A stretch of DNA of 64,000 nucleotides from Inia geoffrensis. Its lineage: Eukaryota > Chordata > Mammalia > Artiodactyla > Iniidae. Position numbers and translations under genes: made by a program. A model generated the notes under the pieces. The model was given only the letters and a program-made list of their open reading frames with translations. It was not told the origin of the DNA and did no database searches. Location of the stretch: positions 868,001-932,000 of the forward strand of contig JAZAQT010000221.1 in NCBI GenBank assembly GCA_036417435.1, in the 5' to 3' direction. How positions within the stretch are numbered: position 1 is the first letter of the stretch; each line of letters opens with the position of its first letter. Positions 12,397-21,190 of this stretch are shown here, in pieces.

Positions 12397-12730
12397 AGTT
12401 GGTGTTGGTGTCCTGGTTAAGAGTAGGGCACGGGTGAGGGTAAGGCTTCGGGTGAGAGTCAGGTTTAGGATTCGGTTTAGGTTTAGGGTTAGGGAATGGA
12501 GAGGGATTCGGGTACAGGTTAGGGTACAACAATGCTTAAGGGTTAGCGTACGTGTGAGGGCACGAGTTAGTGTTGGTGTCCTGGTTAAGATTAGGGCACG
12601 GGTGAGTGTTAGGCTTCGGGTGAGTGTCAGGGTTAGGATTCGTGTTAGGGTTAGGGTTAAGAAATGCAGAGGGATTCTGTCGCGTGTTCAGTTCCTCTTC
12701 ACAGCCTTACTTCAGTATATTTTTGGATGA
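11927..12730 (+). other. Long spurious V/R-rich open frame, not a gene
   Basis: A 267-codon open frame of almost pure valine-arginine type lies here and runs across the satellite junction. It exists because AGG GTT is one frame of TTAGGG and the monomer is near a multiple of three, so stops (TAG) fall in another frame. Similar overlapping frames occur throughout 1-12,673 on both strands (V/R-rich on +, L/T-rich or P/N-rich on -). I list it only so it is not mistaken for a protein-coding gene. Confidence 0.9.
12666..12684. other. Junction of telomere-like array and 10.4-kb satellite array
   Basis: The last telomere-like monomer runs GAAATGCAGAGGGATT and then changes to CTGTCGCGTGTT. The 10.4-kb unit reads GCAATTCTGTCGCGTG at the equivalent place (for example 23,084). 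ATT at 12,674-12,676 belongs to both sides, so the join has 3-base microhomology and no inserted bases. No transposon end or target duplication is visible. Confidence 0.85.
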
Positions 12731-14409
12731 CAGGGTTCATTTGTTACTCTGCAGGTTTGTGAAGTACAGTGTTTTTAAGTTTTTTTCTCAACTAGCTTTC
12801 TCGTGATCTTACCACAGTACAGCAAAATTGCTTCAGGCCCTAATCTGGTTTCGGCATGGCATGCTGTGCCTTTGGTGAATTCTTCTTCCTGGCTGGAAAT
12901 CAGAGTTCAATGTGCCCGTTCAAACACAGAGTTAGTTGCTCATTGTTTCTCCCTATTCCTGTTCACCTTCAGAAGAAATTGCGAACTTTGCCAAACAGGA
13001 GGTTAAACATTGTTTCTCATAATGTGGAGAGAGATAGTAAAGCTTATGGAAAGGGGATCCCGAGTAACAGGGGGCAAAAACTGAGATGAGTGTTAGAAAA
13101 TTTGCTCGATCACTTGGTTGACCACAATTTGGGTTTCTCATGCATATTTTAACTGAAGGATGAATCCCTTAAACCTGGAGATTTGAAAGCCATGGAATGG
13201 GGACCATGCACTATTCCATCAAAGGGTCTTCATTCGCTCATGAAACCTCAGCAATCCTATCAGCCCCAAGTGTCCAGCCTTGTATCTCCCCCAGCTGTGT
13301 ATGTAGAGAGAAATCCAGGTTTCATCACAAGCCCTGAATGAAAGAGTTAAGAATTTCTCTCTATTTCACTGTTTTTGTGTTTTGTTTTTGCAATTTATTT
13401 TTATAATAGGATATAGCTAATTTTCACTGCTGTGTTTGTGCCGCTGTACACACACATGATTCTATTACAGCGACCTACAAATACATGGGTTTTAAGTTTC
13501 TTCGTGGTCAGGTATATTCCTAGGCAGTGAAAACAGGGTGTCAAGTCCATTTCGTTGAGCAAGGTGTAGGTCTTGTCTAGTATATATTTGGCTTATGGAA
13601 TGGTATCTGTACTAATTTCAACCTCTGCTCTTATACAGCCTCCCAACTCACCTTTTCCATTAAGCAACCTTAAGTTTCTTTGGTAAATGTGAGACTATTG
13701 TGTTTTGTCATACAGTTCATGTGTAGCCGTGTTTACATTCTGGTATTAGTGATAACTTATGATGTTTCTTTTTCTGTGTGACTTATTTCACTTAGAATCA
13801 TCGTACCTAAACCACTTATTATGCTGCTACGGGCCTGGTGACATTAATTTCATTGCTGAGTAATATTCTATTGTACTTAAGTACCACAACTTCTATATCT
13901 ATTTTTTCTCTTTCTGGGCTATTGAAATTGTACCATAGTCGAGGTTCTTGTAAACAGTGCAGCCCCAAACTTTGGGGTGGCTGTGTCTTTTTCAGTTGAA
14001 TTTTCCTAATCTGTAGGACCATAAGTGGAAGTGCCCTCGGTTCTGTAGCTTGGTTTTTTATATGTTTCAGAAAACACCGTATACTTCTCCAGAGTGGCTG
14101 TTGGCAATTTACATCCCACCCAACAGCATAAAAAGGCTGCCTGTTCTCCACTTTCTGTCCTGCCTCTCTGGATTTTACAATTTTTTCAGACAGCTCTTTT
14201 GAGCATTGGGACGTGAGACTTCATTGTAGTGCGGATTTCCATTGCAGGCTTTCTAGGTTGGCCAAAAAGGGCGTATGCATATTTTCCTGAATATCATCAG
14301 GAAAAAATGCAATGCTCTTTTTGGCCTTGTGCATCACTGTTGAAGTTGTGTCTCTTTCCCTATGCTTTAAATGTAATTCCAATCTATCTCTTGAAATCGC
14401 TTTCCTGCA
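12674..14409 (+). repeat. Satellite monomer A of unit 1 (about 1.74 kb)
   Basis: Full monomer, 1,736 bp. The first 700 bp are not recognised as a known element. From about 13,390 to 14,245 the sequence follows an old antisense LINE-1 3' UTR, with recognisable landmarks: GAGCAAGGTGTAGGTC, GTGACTTATTTCACTTAG, GAGTAATATTCTATTGTAC, CTCCAGAGTGGCTGTTGG. A mariner-like hairpin follows at 14,258-14,328. The length matches what I recall for the common cetacean satellite in baleen whales. No ORF in it looks like a gene. Confidence 0.8.
14258..14328. mobile_element. Mariner-like hairpin (MITE remnant) in monomer A
   Basis: A nearly full-length palindrome: the left arm TTGGCCAAAAAGGGCGTATG pairs with a right arm ending TGCTCTTTTTGGCC, around a short loop near GAATATCATC. 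The arm ends are of the type found in the cetartiodactyl mariner family. Unit 1 has a private change in the right arm (GCAATGCTC against GCATATGCTC in the others) that weakens pairing. Equivalent copies: 24,668-24,738, 35,072-35,142, 45,475-45,545, 55,878-55,948. No TA target duplication flanks it, so the element's outer ends are lost. Confidence 0.72.
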
Positions 14410-16105
14410 ATTCTCCCTCGCTTTCAAGTCTTCTTCGCATCCTTACTTCAATATATTTCTGGATGATAGCAGTCATTTGTAACTCTGCTGTTTTGTGAAT
14501 TACAGTTCCTCTGCGCTCCTTTTTTCAGCTCCCTTTCTTGTGAGCTGACTGAAAAACTGCAAGATTGCTTCAATCCATATTCTTGTTTTCAGGCGACTTG
14601 CTGAGCCTTTGGTTAATACTTCTTCCTCATGTGAATTGAGAGTGAAATGTGCCCATCAAAGCCCTTACGGCTAATTTTTCATTGTTTCTCCCTCTTCCCA
14701 TTCATCCTCTGTACTAATTGCAGACTGTGCAAAACAGGAAATTAAAGGCATTGACTATGCAAGTGGTGTGATTGTTAGTAAAGCGGCTGGAAGGTGGATC
14801 CTGTGACCCAGTAGAGGAAAAATGAGGTGCGTTTTAGAAACCTTTCCCAATCACATGGTATACCATCTGTTGGGTTTCTCATGCATGGTTTCGCTGTAAG
14901 AAGATTCCCTTAAACCTGGAGTGTTGTGACCCACGGAATGAGTAGCTTTAACTATTGTATTAGAGGTTCGGCATTTGCTCACCAAAGCTAACCAATCCTC
15001 ACAGCCCCATGTGTCCAGCCTTATGTCTTATCCAGCTATGGGTTTCTATGTGATCAATCCACTTTGCATCACAGCCCCTGAATCAATTTTGTACGAGTGT
15101 TTCTCTCTTTCTTTGTCTCTGTGTTTTGTTTTTAAAATTTATTTTTATAATGGTGTTTAGCTGATTATCACTGCTGTGTTTGTGCCACTCTGCACACACT
15201 TGAGTCCCTTATGGAGATATATCAATATATAGGTTTTAAGATTCCTACTACTCACATATATTCCTCTGTGGTGAATAGGGTGTGTTGAGGCCAGTTCATT
15301 GAGCAAGGTGTAGATCTTGTCTATTACGTATTTGGTTTATTGAATGGTATCTGTGTTCATTTCAAACTCTGATTTTATGCATCACCCCACCTCACCTTTC
15401 CCCTTAAGCTGACATAAGTGTGTTTTCTAAATGTGAGACACTCTTGTTTTTTAATTCAGTTGTTGTGCAGTCATATTTACATTCCCTCTATGAGTGATAT
15501 CTTATGATATGTTTCTTTTTCTGTGTGACTTAACTCAAGCAGTATCATCGAAACTCGATCCACTCTTTATGCTTCTACTAGCCTTATTACATTGATTTCA
15601 TAGTGAAGAGATATTCCATTGTGCGTAAGTACCACACCTTCCTTATCCATTGTTCTCTTTCCTGGGGTATTTAAGGTGTACTGAAGTCGAGGTTCTTGTA
15701 AACAGAGCAGCCCTAAACTTTGCTGTGCCTGTGTCTTTTTGATTTTTAGACTTCCCTAGATATGCTCCTGTGATTGCAAGTGCCCTATGCTCTGTAGCTC
15801 TGCTTTTTAGATGATTTACAAACCAGGATACACTTCTCCAGAGTGCCTCTTCTCAGTTTACACACAGCCCATCAGTGTATAAAGGCTGCCTGTTCTCCAT
15901 GGCCTGTCCTGCATTTCTGCGTTTTACAATTTTTTCGGATGGCCCTTTTGACCGGTGGGAAATGAGGCTTCTTTGGTGTGCAGATTTGCTTTGCTTGCTT
16001 TCTTGGTTGTCCATAAAGTGCATATGCGTGTTTTCCTGAATATATTCAGGAGAAAATGCATACGCCCTTTTTGGCCAACTGCACCATTTTAGAAATCCTG
16101 CCACC
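14410..16105 (+). repeat. Satellite monomer B of unit 1 (3' end cut)
   Basis: About 1,700 bp, starting ATTCTCCCTCGC where monomer A starts ATTCTGTCGCG. It has the same internal order as A, and L1-derived landmarks include GACCGGTGGGAAATGAGG at 15,950. It ends shortly after its hairpin (16,007-16,078), where the repeat stops and a different sequence begins (GATGTAGGCAGAGTGCG). A and B are clearly diverged from each other, unlike the same monomer in different 10.4-kb units. Confidence 0.78.
16007..16078. mobile_element. Mariner-like hairpin in monomer B
   Basis: Same hairpin with a decayed left arm (TTGTCCATAAAGTGCATATG) and a well-kept right arm (GCATACGCCCTTTTTGGCCA) around CCTGAATATATTCAGG. 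Counterparts: 26,418-26,489, 36,821-36,892, 47,224-47,295, 57,627-57,698. Confidence 0.68.
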
Positions 16106-16230
16106 TTCGGCCTTGGGATGTAGGCAGAGTGCGAACTTTAGATGATTGATGCCGTCAGGGTGAGAAGCACTCACCAACGGCTTCCCTTAGGTTACATTTT
16201 AACTGTCATTGATAGATGATGTCAATAAAT

Positions 16231-16410
16231 ATATCTATGCTTTTTCAGATTTTTTCCCCTTACACGTTATTGCAAAATATTGAGTGTAGTTCCCTATGCT
16301 ATATAGTAGTTCCTTGTTGATGATCTACTTTATACATAACAGTGTGTATGTGTTAATCCCAAACTGTTAATTTATCCCTCCTCCCACTTTCCCCTTTGGT
16401 AATAATAAAG
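16231..16410 (-). mobile_element. Short antisense LINE-1 3' UTR fragment
   Basis: On + this reads as the complement of an L1 3' UTR: ATTGCAAAATATTGAGTG, TAGTTCCTTGTTGATG, GTTAATCCCAAACTG, CCCCTTTGGTAA. It is closer to a modern L1 than the L1-derived part of the satellite monomers. It directly follows about 120 bp of unassigned DNA after monomer B. Counterparts: 26,635-26,814, 37,038-37,217, 47,441-47,620, 57,844-58,023. Confidence 0.7.
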
Positions 16411-17130
16411 TATAAGATTTTATACTTCTCAGAAATGGGGGAGCTGAAACAGAGGTATAATTTTCAATGGAAAAGCATTTAAAACAAGATTGAAGCTTTA
16501 ACCAAGATTATTAGATGTGCATCCTTGGAAAGAAATCACTTCATTTCTCTAATATTGACCTGACAAATAAGACAAATCTTTTCACTGAACTTGCTTATAA
16601 TAGAATGATGGAAATATAAAATGGAAGTGTTAGAAACATCTTATTTTACCCGAGCCTTATACACTGTTCTATGTTAATTACAGTTTGGCTCACACATCTG
16701 TTTATTGAAGTTACAATGTTATCAATTTCTGTTACTGATCCTCCACAATGGACCCCAACAAGTATCCCCCTGCCCAGTGTCATTGGAGCCAACAGATCGA
16801 GACTGAGTTTGGTTCAGAAGCAAAGGAAACTATATTTTGATCAGAGAATGGAGAAGTGAGAGAATGCGCTACCCCACAGGCTGTGTGTTGGCCTGCTGTG
16901 TACAGGTCCTGTCAGAGTCAGTGGGAGGGAGGGGGCGGAGCTCTCAGAGGCCGGGTTGGATGCAGCTCAGGCTCTATATCTTGGAGCCTGCACTGGGCCC
17001 CAGGAGCTGAAGTGTCGACCCAGCCATTCTGCAGTAGGAAATTTGGTCTAAAGTGCCGGGTGTGGCAGCTCTGCATGCGGGAACCTAGGAGCACTTGAAA
17101 TTAGGCAAATCACAAAGGGTAACAAAGGTT
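16411..17130. other. Unassigned segment with a GC box
   Basis: Not recognised. The first 250 bp are AT-rich and intron-like. TTAATTACAG at 16,675 resembles a splice acceptor. A GC-rich part follows, with GGGGGCGGAG at 16,931-16,940 and the near-palindrome GCTCTATATCTTGGAGC at about 16,970. Short open frames of 62 and 80 codons (16,671-16,859 and 16,856-17,098, +) recur in every unit, but nothing in them resembles a known domain. It could be host DNA captured with the retroelements, or LTR remains. Counterparts start at 26,815, 37,218, 47,621 and 58,024. Confidence 0.4.
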
Positions 17131-17134
17131 AGGC

Positions 17135-17145
17135 TTTATTTTATT
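17135..17145 (-). promoter_or_regulatory. Paired antisense polyadenylation signals
   Basis: TTTATTTTATT on + gives two AATAAA hexamers on the - strand (17,135-17,140 and 17,140-17,145). They lie downstream, in the antisense direction, of the reverse transcriptase remnant at 17,950-19,030, where a 3' transcript end would be expected. This is weak alone because AT-rich hexamers are common. Confidence 0.35.
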
Positions 17146-17949
17146 GCCCAGATTCTATTTTTATGTCCCAAGGATTTTTAATGGGCTTTGCTGGTGACAA
17201 AGCCCTCCTCTGCCTTTTGTCCCGTTCCTCATTCTTGGAGTGCTGAGTGTGCAGACCCCTCTTCTGTAACTGCTGAGTGCTGAGTTGGGAGCCCTCATAC
17301 CCGGGGGTGAGGGTCAGAACTTCTCCCCAGCAGCCTCCAGGTGAGATTCATTGTCCCCAGAGCTGCTGCCTCCCTGCTCGTCCACCTGAGTACCAGCATT
17401 GGAAGTGTTATAGATTCTAATGACCTTTAAGGGTACAGGAAAGGGATGTGCAGAGACAATGTGGAGGCAGGTTTTACCCCACCGCACATTTGTTAGGCCA
17501 CCTTAGGCTGACCGTTTCTGCCAGCCTAGATGCTCTGACCAGCAGTCTTTGTTTTCTTCAATTAGGCCCCTGAATTAATGTAAAAACAGTACCAGGTGTC
17601 AGAGCCTTGCCTGCTCAACTCCCAGTCAGTCCAGGGTCAGTGGTGATGCAACACCATGATGGACACTGAGTCAACAGCCTTTTGAGGTAGCCAGGACTGC
17701 AGCTGGTCTTATTGGCCACCATCACCACGGTGGCTGTAGGCTTTTCTATGGTGACAATGTGATATATGGTTCCCCTGCCAAGCTTATTAGCTCCCCTCTG
17801 GGTGCAGTAAGCCCTGAAAGCAGTAGTCTACTCTTTTTTGACACACTCTTGTTGTTTTCTGAGAGAAACTACAGGTAAAGTGATGGTTACACGAGTTGCC
17901 ATGGGGCCCCGTTGCCCCCAGTTGTCTTTCTGGAGGTTGGAGTTGGAGG
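17146..17949 (-). other. Unassigned 0.8-kb stretch downstream of the pol remnant
   Basis: GC-moderate sequence with frequent stops in all frames. By position it could be the decayed RNase H, integrase or later part of the antisense endogenous retrovirus, but I see no motif that proves it. The only open frame of note is 63 codons on - (17,787-17,978). Units 4 and 5 share CACCACCACCACGG at about 48,929 and 59,332, where units 1-3 have CACCATCACCACGG. Confidence 0.4.
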
Positions 17950-19030
17950 GTCTCCTCACTCGAGGTCAGTGTGCCCATGGAGCGAACCCTGCAACCTCAG
18001 GGCATGTTTGGTTGTTAGGATCAACACATGGGGTCCTTTTCCCTTAGGAGGGAGGTGGCCTTTCAGGCTGCTGATTTCCAGGCTTTTAGATACTGCCAGT
18101 ATCCTGGCCAGATGTGGTGGTGGACCAAGCCCCTTGGTGACCGTAGTTTATCCTACCTGGTTAGCATTCTTGCGTTGTTCCTTTTCAAGTGGTCCCGGTT
18201 TTTGCACTAATACTCCAATGGCAACTCACCTTTCACCAGGAATGTAAAGGTCAAAGGGTTTAGCTAAATTAGGGAGTTCCAGGTCAAGGGTCTGAATTGA
18301 CCGCTCTTTCCATTCTTGAAAGACCACTTCTGGCTTCTATTCAAAAGGATCATCATCTTTTCCTTTCAGTGTTTCATATAGAGGCCCAGCTATTAGACTG
18401 TAGTTCGGGATCCAGATGCAGCAAACCCCAGCCTCCCCAGGAACTCCTAAGCTGTCTTCTACTTTTAGAAGGGCTAAGGCTGCAAATGGTTTCTTCCCTT
18501 TCCTGGGATGGGCTTCTCAGACCTTCTGTGAGAACGAAGCCCAGGCAGGTCACCTTAGTGTGTGATATTTGAGCTTTTTCTTGGACAACTTCTATCCTAT
18601 ATTGGCTTGGTAGTTCAGAGGCCTCCTTAGTAGAGCTGGCGATTAGATTGGTGCCTGCATATTGAAGGAGGGTTTCCTTTTCCAGAGGTAGAACTTTTAG
18701 GTCTTTAGCTAAGCTTTCCCAAAGATGGTGTGGGAATTTTTATACCCTTGGGGCGAGGCGGCCCAGCAGTATTATTTTTGTTGTATGTTGAGTCCTGCCA
18801 GTCACGAGGCAAAATTTCTTGTGACTCTGGGACTAATGGAATGCAAAAGAAGGCATCATTGAAGTCTAATACAGAACACCATGTCCTGGTGGTTGGTAGA
18901 ATGACTAGCAGTGTGTAGGAATTAGGAACTACTAGAGGTATACCCTCGGTGGCATAACTGACTGTCCTGACATCCTTTACCAGGTCCCCAGCGGCCCATT
19001 TGTCTCTCGTCGTCAGGCAATTACCAGGAT
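17950..19030 (-). pseudogene. Endogenous retrovirus pol (reverse transcriptase) remnant, unit 1
   Basis: Read antisense, conceptual translation gives a gammaretrovirus-like RT in order. VKDVRTV lies at 18,957-18,980. LDFNDAFFCIPL is at 18,834-18,869, with the first catalytic Asp kept at 18,864-18,866. The YxDD position follows at 18,650-18,661, then KAQISHTKVTCLGFVL and a connection stretch with LPNLAKPF near 18,260. The YxDD box reads YAGT, so both active-site Asp residues of that box are gone. Frameshifts and in-frame stops break the frame between blocks. It starts abruptly near 19,020, lacking the N-terminal part, and fades near 17,950 before a clear RNase H. No LTR or intact gag or env is recognisable. 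It is non-functional. Assignment to an RT is firm; the genus level is inferred from motif style. Confidence 0.8.
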
Positions 19031-19576
19031 ATGGAGCTCACCTGGGCAGGTACCTCACCCCCACCCCAGCTCATTGGGCTCTCCTGGTCAAGCCCCTCCC
19101 AGGATACAGATCTACCCTTGCAGGTACCGTGGCAGGGCTGGGCAAAGAGGAACCGTGCACATAGCCCTCATTGCAGAGCAACCTCAGCTCACCTGTCTCT
19201 CAGAGCTGACACAGAGCACCTCAGAGCAGGACTTGAACTAACAAACAGCAGCTCCGACATGTCTGTGACCCTGGGCATCACTCTGCAAGGCCTCCCTCTG
19301 CCTGGTCTTCCAGACACTTCCACTGCACCCAGGGCACCAAGCCGCTGCCTCCAGCCACCACTCACCTCTCCTCTCCCTGACTTCTGTGTCCCTCTCATTA
19401 GGAGACGATTTTCTTGAAGCTGTCTCCCACTCATGGGCCAGATAAAATGATTCGAAAACAAGCCAGAGCTGCAGCCCCTTGTGTATCCGGACTTTCAAGA
19501 GCCTACACCTGTTGCTTGGAGATCGCCCGTTCAGCAAGGTAAATTTTCTGCAACTGTGAGCCCCTGAGTAGTGAGG

Positions 19577-19649
19577 ATTGGCTGACCTGTGCAGCCTGAC
19601 CAATCGGGCCAGCCCTCCCCAGGTGTGCATGTTTTGAGGTCAATATAAA
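19577..19649 (+). promoter_or_regulatory. Promoter-like CCAAT and TATA cluster
   Basis: An inverted CCAAT box (ATTGG, 19,577-19,581), a direct one (CCAAT, 19,600-19,604) and TATAAA (19,644-19,649) lie in the order and spacing of a polymerase II core promoter, such as a retroviral U3 region. It points to +, opposite to the pol remnant, so it is not that element's own upstream LTR in place. All five units keep it (TATAAA near 30,048, 40,451, 50,854 and 61,257). Activity is unknown. Confidence 0.4.
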
Positions 19650-20141
19650 CACCGCACCAGGCAGCAAGAGCTCCTGCAGCTCTGCCTGACACCATATTCT
19701 CTGTCCTGTCATTAGTCTCGGGGCTGGGCTGGTGGGAGGGATTGAGAAGTCACGGCTTTTTGAGAGGCCTAGTGTGAGTTGGGCTCTGCTGGACTTTCTG
19801 CAGCAGTTTCCAGGCTGCCACCTGCTAAAGAAGAAGATCTGTCACCTATAACTGCTGCTGGAATTTTTCCTTGGGCAGAGGTGAGGGAGGAGAAAAAGCA
19901 GTGGGGACGGGACAGGAGGGGTTTCTCAGGCAGGGAAATGGAAGGCTTCCAGAAGAGCACCCAGGGCCAGGACCATCCTGGCTGGCCTGCAGACACCAAG
20001 TCGGCCGGCATGCTGTCGCTTGTGTGGCTCCACGGCCCTTCCTCTAGGCTTTCAAGTCCTTGCACATATTCAGGTGTTTTACCTGGGAAGGGTGAGAACA
20101 GTTCAGCAGCAGCTGGCCTGGACCTCAGCTCACGTTTACTC

Positions 20142-20183
20142 ACAGAGGTCTCGGCACAGTCCCCCAGCTTTACAATGAGGACA
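20142..20183 (-). pseudogene. Decayed retroviral nucleocapsid zinc-knuckle remnant
   Basis: Antisense translation gives CPHCKAGGLCRDLC, which has the exact C-x2-C-x4-H-x4-C spacing of a retroviral nucleocapsid knuckle, with Leu in place of the zinc-binding His and Cys in place of the usual aromatic. About 80 bases further upstream on - is CSSCKQF followed by a stop and a Trp, possibly a worse-kept first knuckle. It lies upstream of the RT remnant in the same orientation, as gag should. The match is short, so chance is possible. Counterparts: 30,546-30,587, 40,949-40,990, 51,352-51,393, 61,755-61,796. Confidence 0.4.
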
Positions 20184-20311
20184 CTTGTTGCGTGGGGGCT
20201 GCTGGTTGAATGGGAGATGATTCCCCTCACTGACCAACTTCAGAATTGTTTACAACTGGAGCAAGTGCCCTGATACGGTTTTCCTCTGTGTAACTGGTGG
20301 GTTCTGTTTAG

Positions 20312-21190
20312 TTTTTTTTTTTTTTTTTTTCTTTATTTTGGGTTCTAGGTAGATTTTATTCCTCTTTTTTGTATTTACAGATATAAGCATGGAAATAATG
20401 TATTCATATAAATGCACGTATGTGAAGGGAAGAACCTTTTTTTCTGTTTTAATTGTTTTTTAAATTTTGAAATATATTTTAGTTTTTTATACAGCAGGTT
20501 TTTATTGGTTATCTATTTTACACTTGGTTATCTATTTATCTATTGGTTATCTATTTTATACATATAAATGCCAATCTGAATCTCTCAACTCCTCCCACCA
20601 CCTAACCCCCACAGCTTTCCCCACTTGATGTCCATATGTTTTTTTCTCTACATCTGTTGCTCTATTTCTGCCTTGCAAACTGGTTCATCTGCACAATTTT
20701 TCTAGGTTCCACATATATGAATTCATATACAATATTTGTTTTTCTCTTTCTGACATACTTCACTCTCTATGACAGTCTCTAGATCCATTGACATCTCTAC
20801 AAATGATCCAACTCATTCATTCTTATGGCTGAGTAATATTCCATTTTATATATGTATCATCTCTTTATGCATTCATGTGTCTGTGGACATTTAGGTTGCT
20901 TCCATTACCTGGCTATTATAGTGATGCAATGAACTTTGTGGTGAAAACCTCCTCTTTATTTTTGTTTTTTTTTCTGGATATATGCCCAGGAGTGAGATGG
21001 CTGGATCATATGGTAATTTATGGTTAGTTTTTAAGGAACCTCCATGCTGTTCTCTATTGTAACTGTATCAATTTACATTCCCAACAATAGTGGAAGAGGT
21101 TTCCTTTTCTCCACACCATTCGAGCCTTTGTTGTTTGCAGAATTTCTGATAATGCCCATTCTAACAGGTGTGAGGTGATACTTCATTGTT
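20312..21190 (-). mobile_element. Antisense 5'-truncated LINE-1 3' end, unit 1
   Basis: T19 at 20,312-20,330 is the A-tail of an L1 on -. The sequence that follows is the complement of an L1 3' UTR: ATACAGCAGGTTTTTATTGG, TTATGGCTGAGTAATATTCC, CATTTAGGTTGCTTCCAT, GATATATGCCCAGGAGTGAG, GCTGGATCATATGG, CAGGTGTGAGGTGATACTTC. It stops at about 21,190, where monomer C begins. It is much less diverged from L1 than the satellite's own L1-derived parts, so it joined later. I see no target-site duplication, so the right end may be a recombination joint. Confidence 0.85.
20502..20563 (+). repeat. Three-copy TTGGTTATCTATTT repeat inside the L1 3' UTR
   Basis: TTGGTTATCTATTT occurs three times in succession, separated by TACAC and ATCTA, with an earlier partial copy (ATTGGTTATCTATTTT at about 20,504). 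A normal L1 3' UTR has this phrase once, so it was amplified locally before the 10.4-kb unit spread. All five units carry it. Confidence 0.6.

Larger units (their letters stand above)
1..12673 (+). repeat. Degenerate telomere-like (TTAGGG) satellite array
   Basis: The whole stretch is built from TTAGGG and one- or two-base variants (TTAGTG, TGAGGG, TTAAGG, GTACGG and so on), with the G-rich strand on +. The register is kept over a longer monomer: the phrase GGGATTAGGGTA recurs at about 13, 180 and 348, a spacing of 166-168 bp or 28 hexamers, giving roughly 76 monomers. Each monomer has a near-canonical core of two to four perfect TTAGGG copies followed by GAATGGGGA or GAATGGAGA, then a diverged part containing GCGTACG. 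The longest perfect runs are only four hexamers (near 3,787 and 6,642), so this is not a functional terminal telomere tract. There is no non-repeat insertion and no real gene in it. The array continues beyond the left edge. Confidence 0.95.
19031..20311. other. GC-rich unassigned 1.3-kb segment
   Basis: Sharply more GC-rich than its surroundings and bounded by the RT remnant on one side and the L1 poly-T on the other. It holds open frames on both strands (+ 19,031-19,417, 128 codons; + 19,779-20,273, 164 codons; - 19,769-20,230, 153 codons). These overlap each other antisense and resemble no family I know. Several AGGTGAG splice-donor-like motifs occur on -. It may be a captured host promoter or first-exon region, LTR-related DNA, or retroviral gag-pro remains. 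Counterparts: 29,435-30,715, 39,838-41,118, 50,241-51,521, 60,644-61,924. Confidence 0.45.

Noticed and set aside
1..12673. True chromosome-end telomere
   Set aside because: No perfect run exceeds four hexamers, and a different satellite lies on the side the G-rich strand points to.
150..12730. Dozens of 60-267-codon open frames on both strands of the left block
   Set aside because: They are low-complexity V/R, L/T or P/N runs that follow directly from reading TTAGGG or CCCTAA in a fixed frame. No start context, domain or unique sequence supports a gene.
16755..16860. ATGGACCCCAACAAG, which looks like a protein start in good context
   Set aside because: The frame stops after about 30 codons and has no recognisable domain. 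The similarity to known small proteins is limited to the first three residues.
17950..19030. Functional reverse transcriptase
   Set aside because: Stops, frameshifts, a missing N-terminus and a destroyed YxDD box are present in every copy.
19769..20273. Overlapping 164-codon (+) and 153-codon (-) frames recurring in all units
   Set aside because: They overlap antisense, resemble no family, and recur only because the 10.4-kb unit is amplified. GC-rich DNA has few stops by chance.
20312..21190. Independent L1 insertions in each unit
   Set aside because: Both ends and most internal variants are identical in all five units, so there was one insertion followed by amplification.
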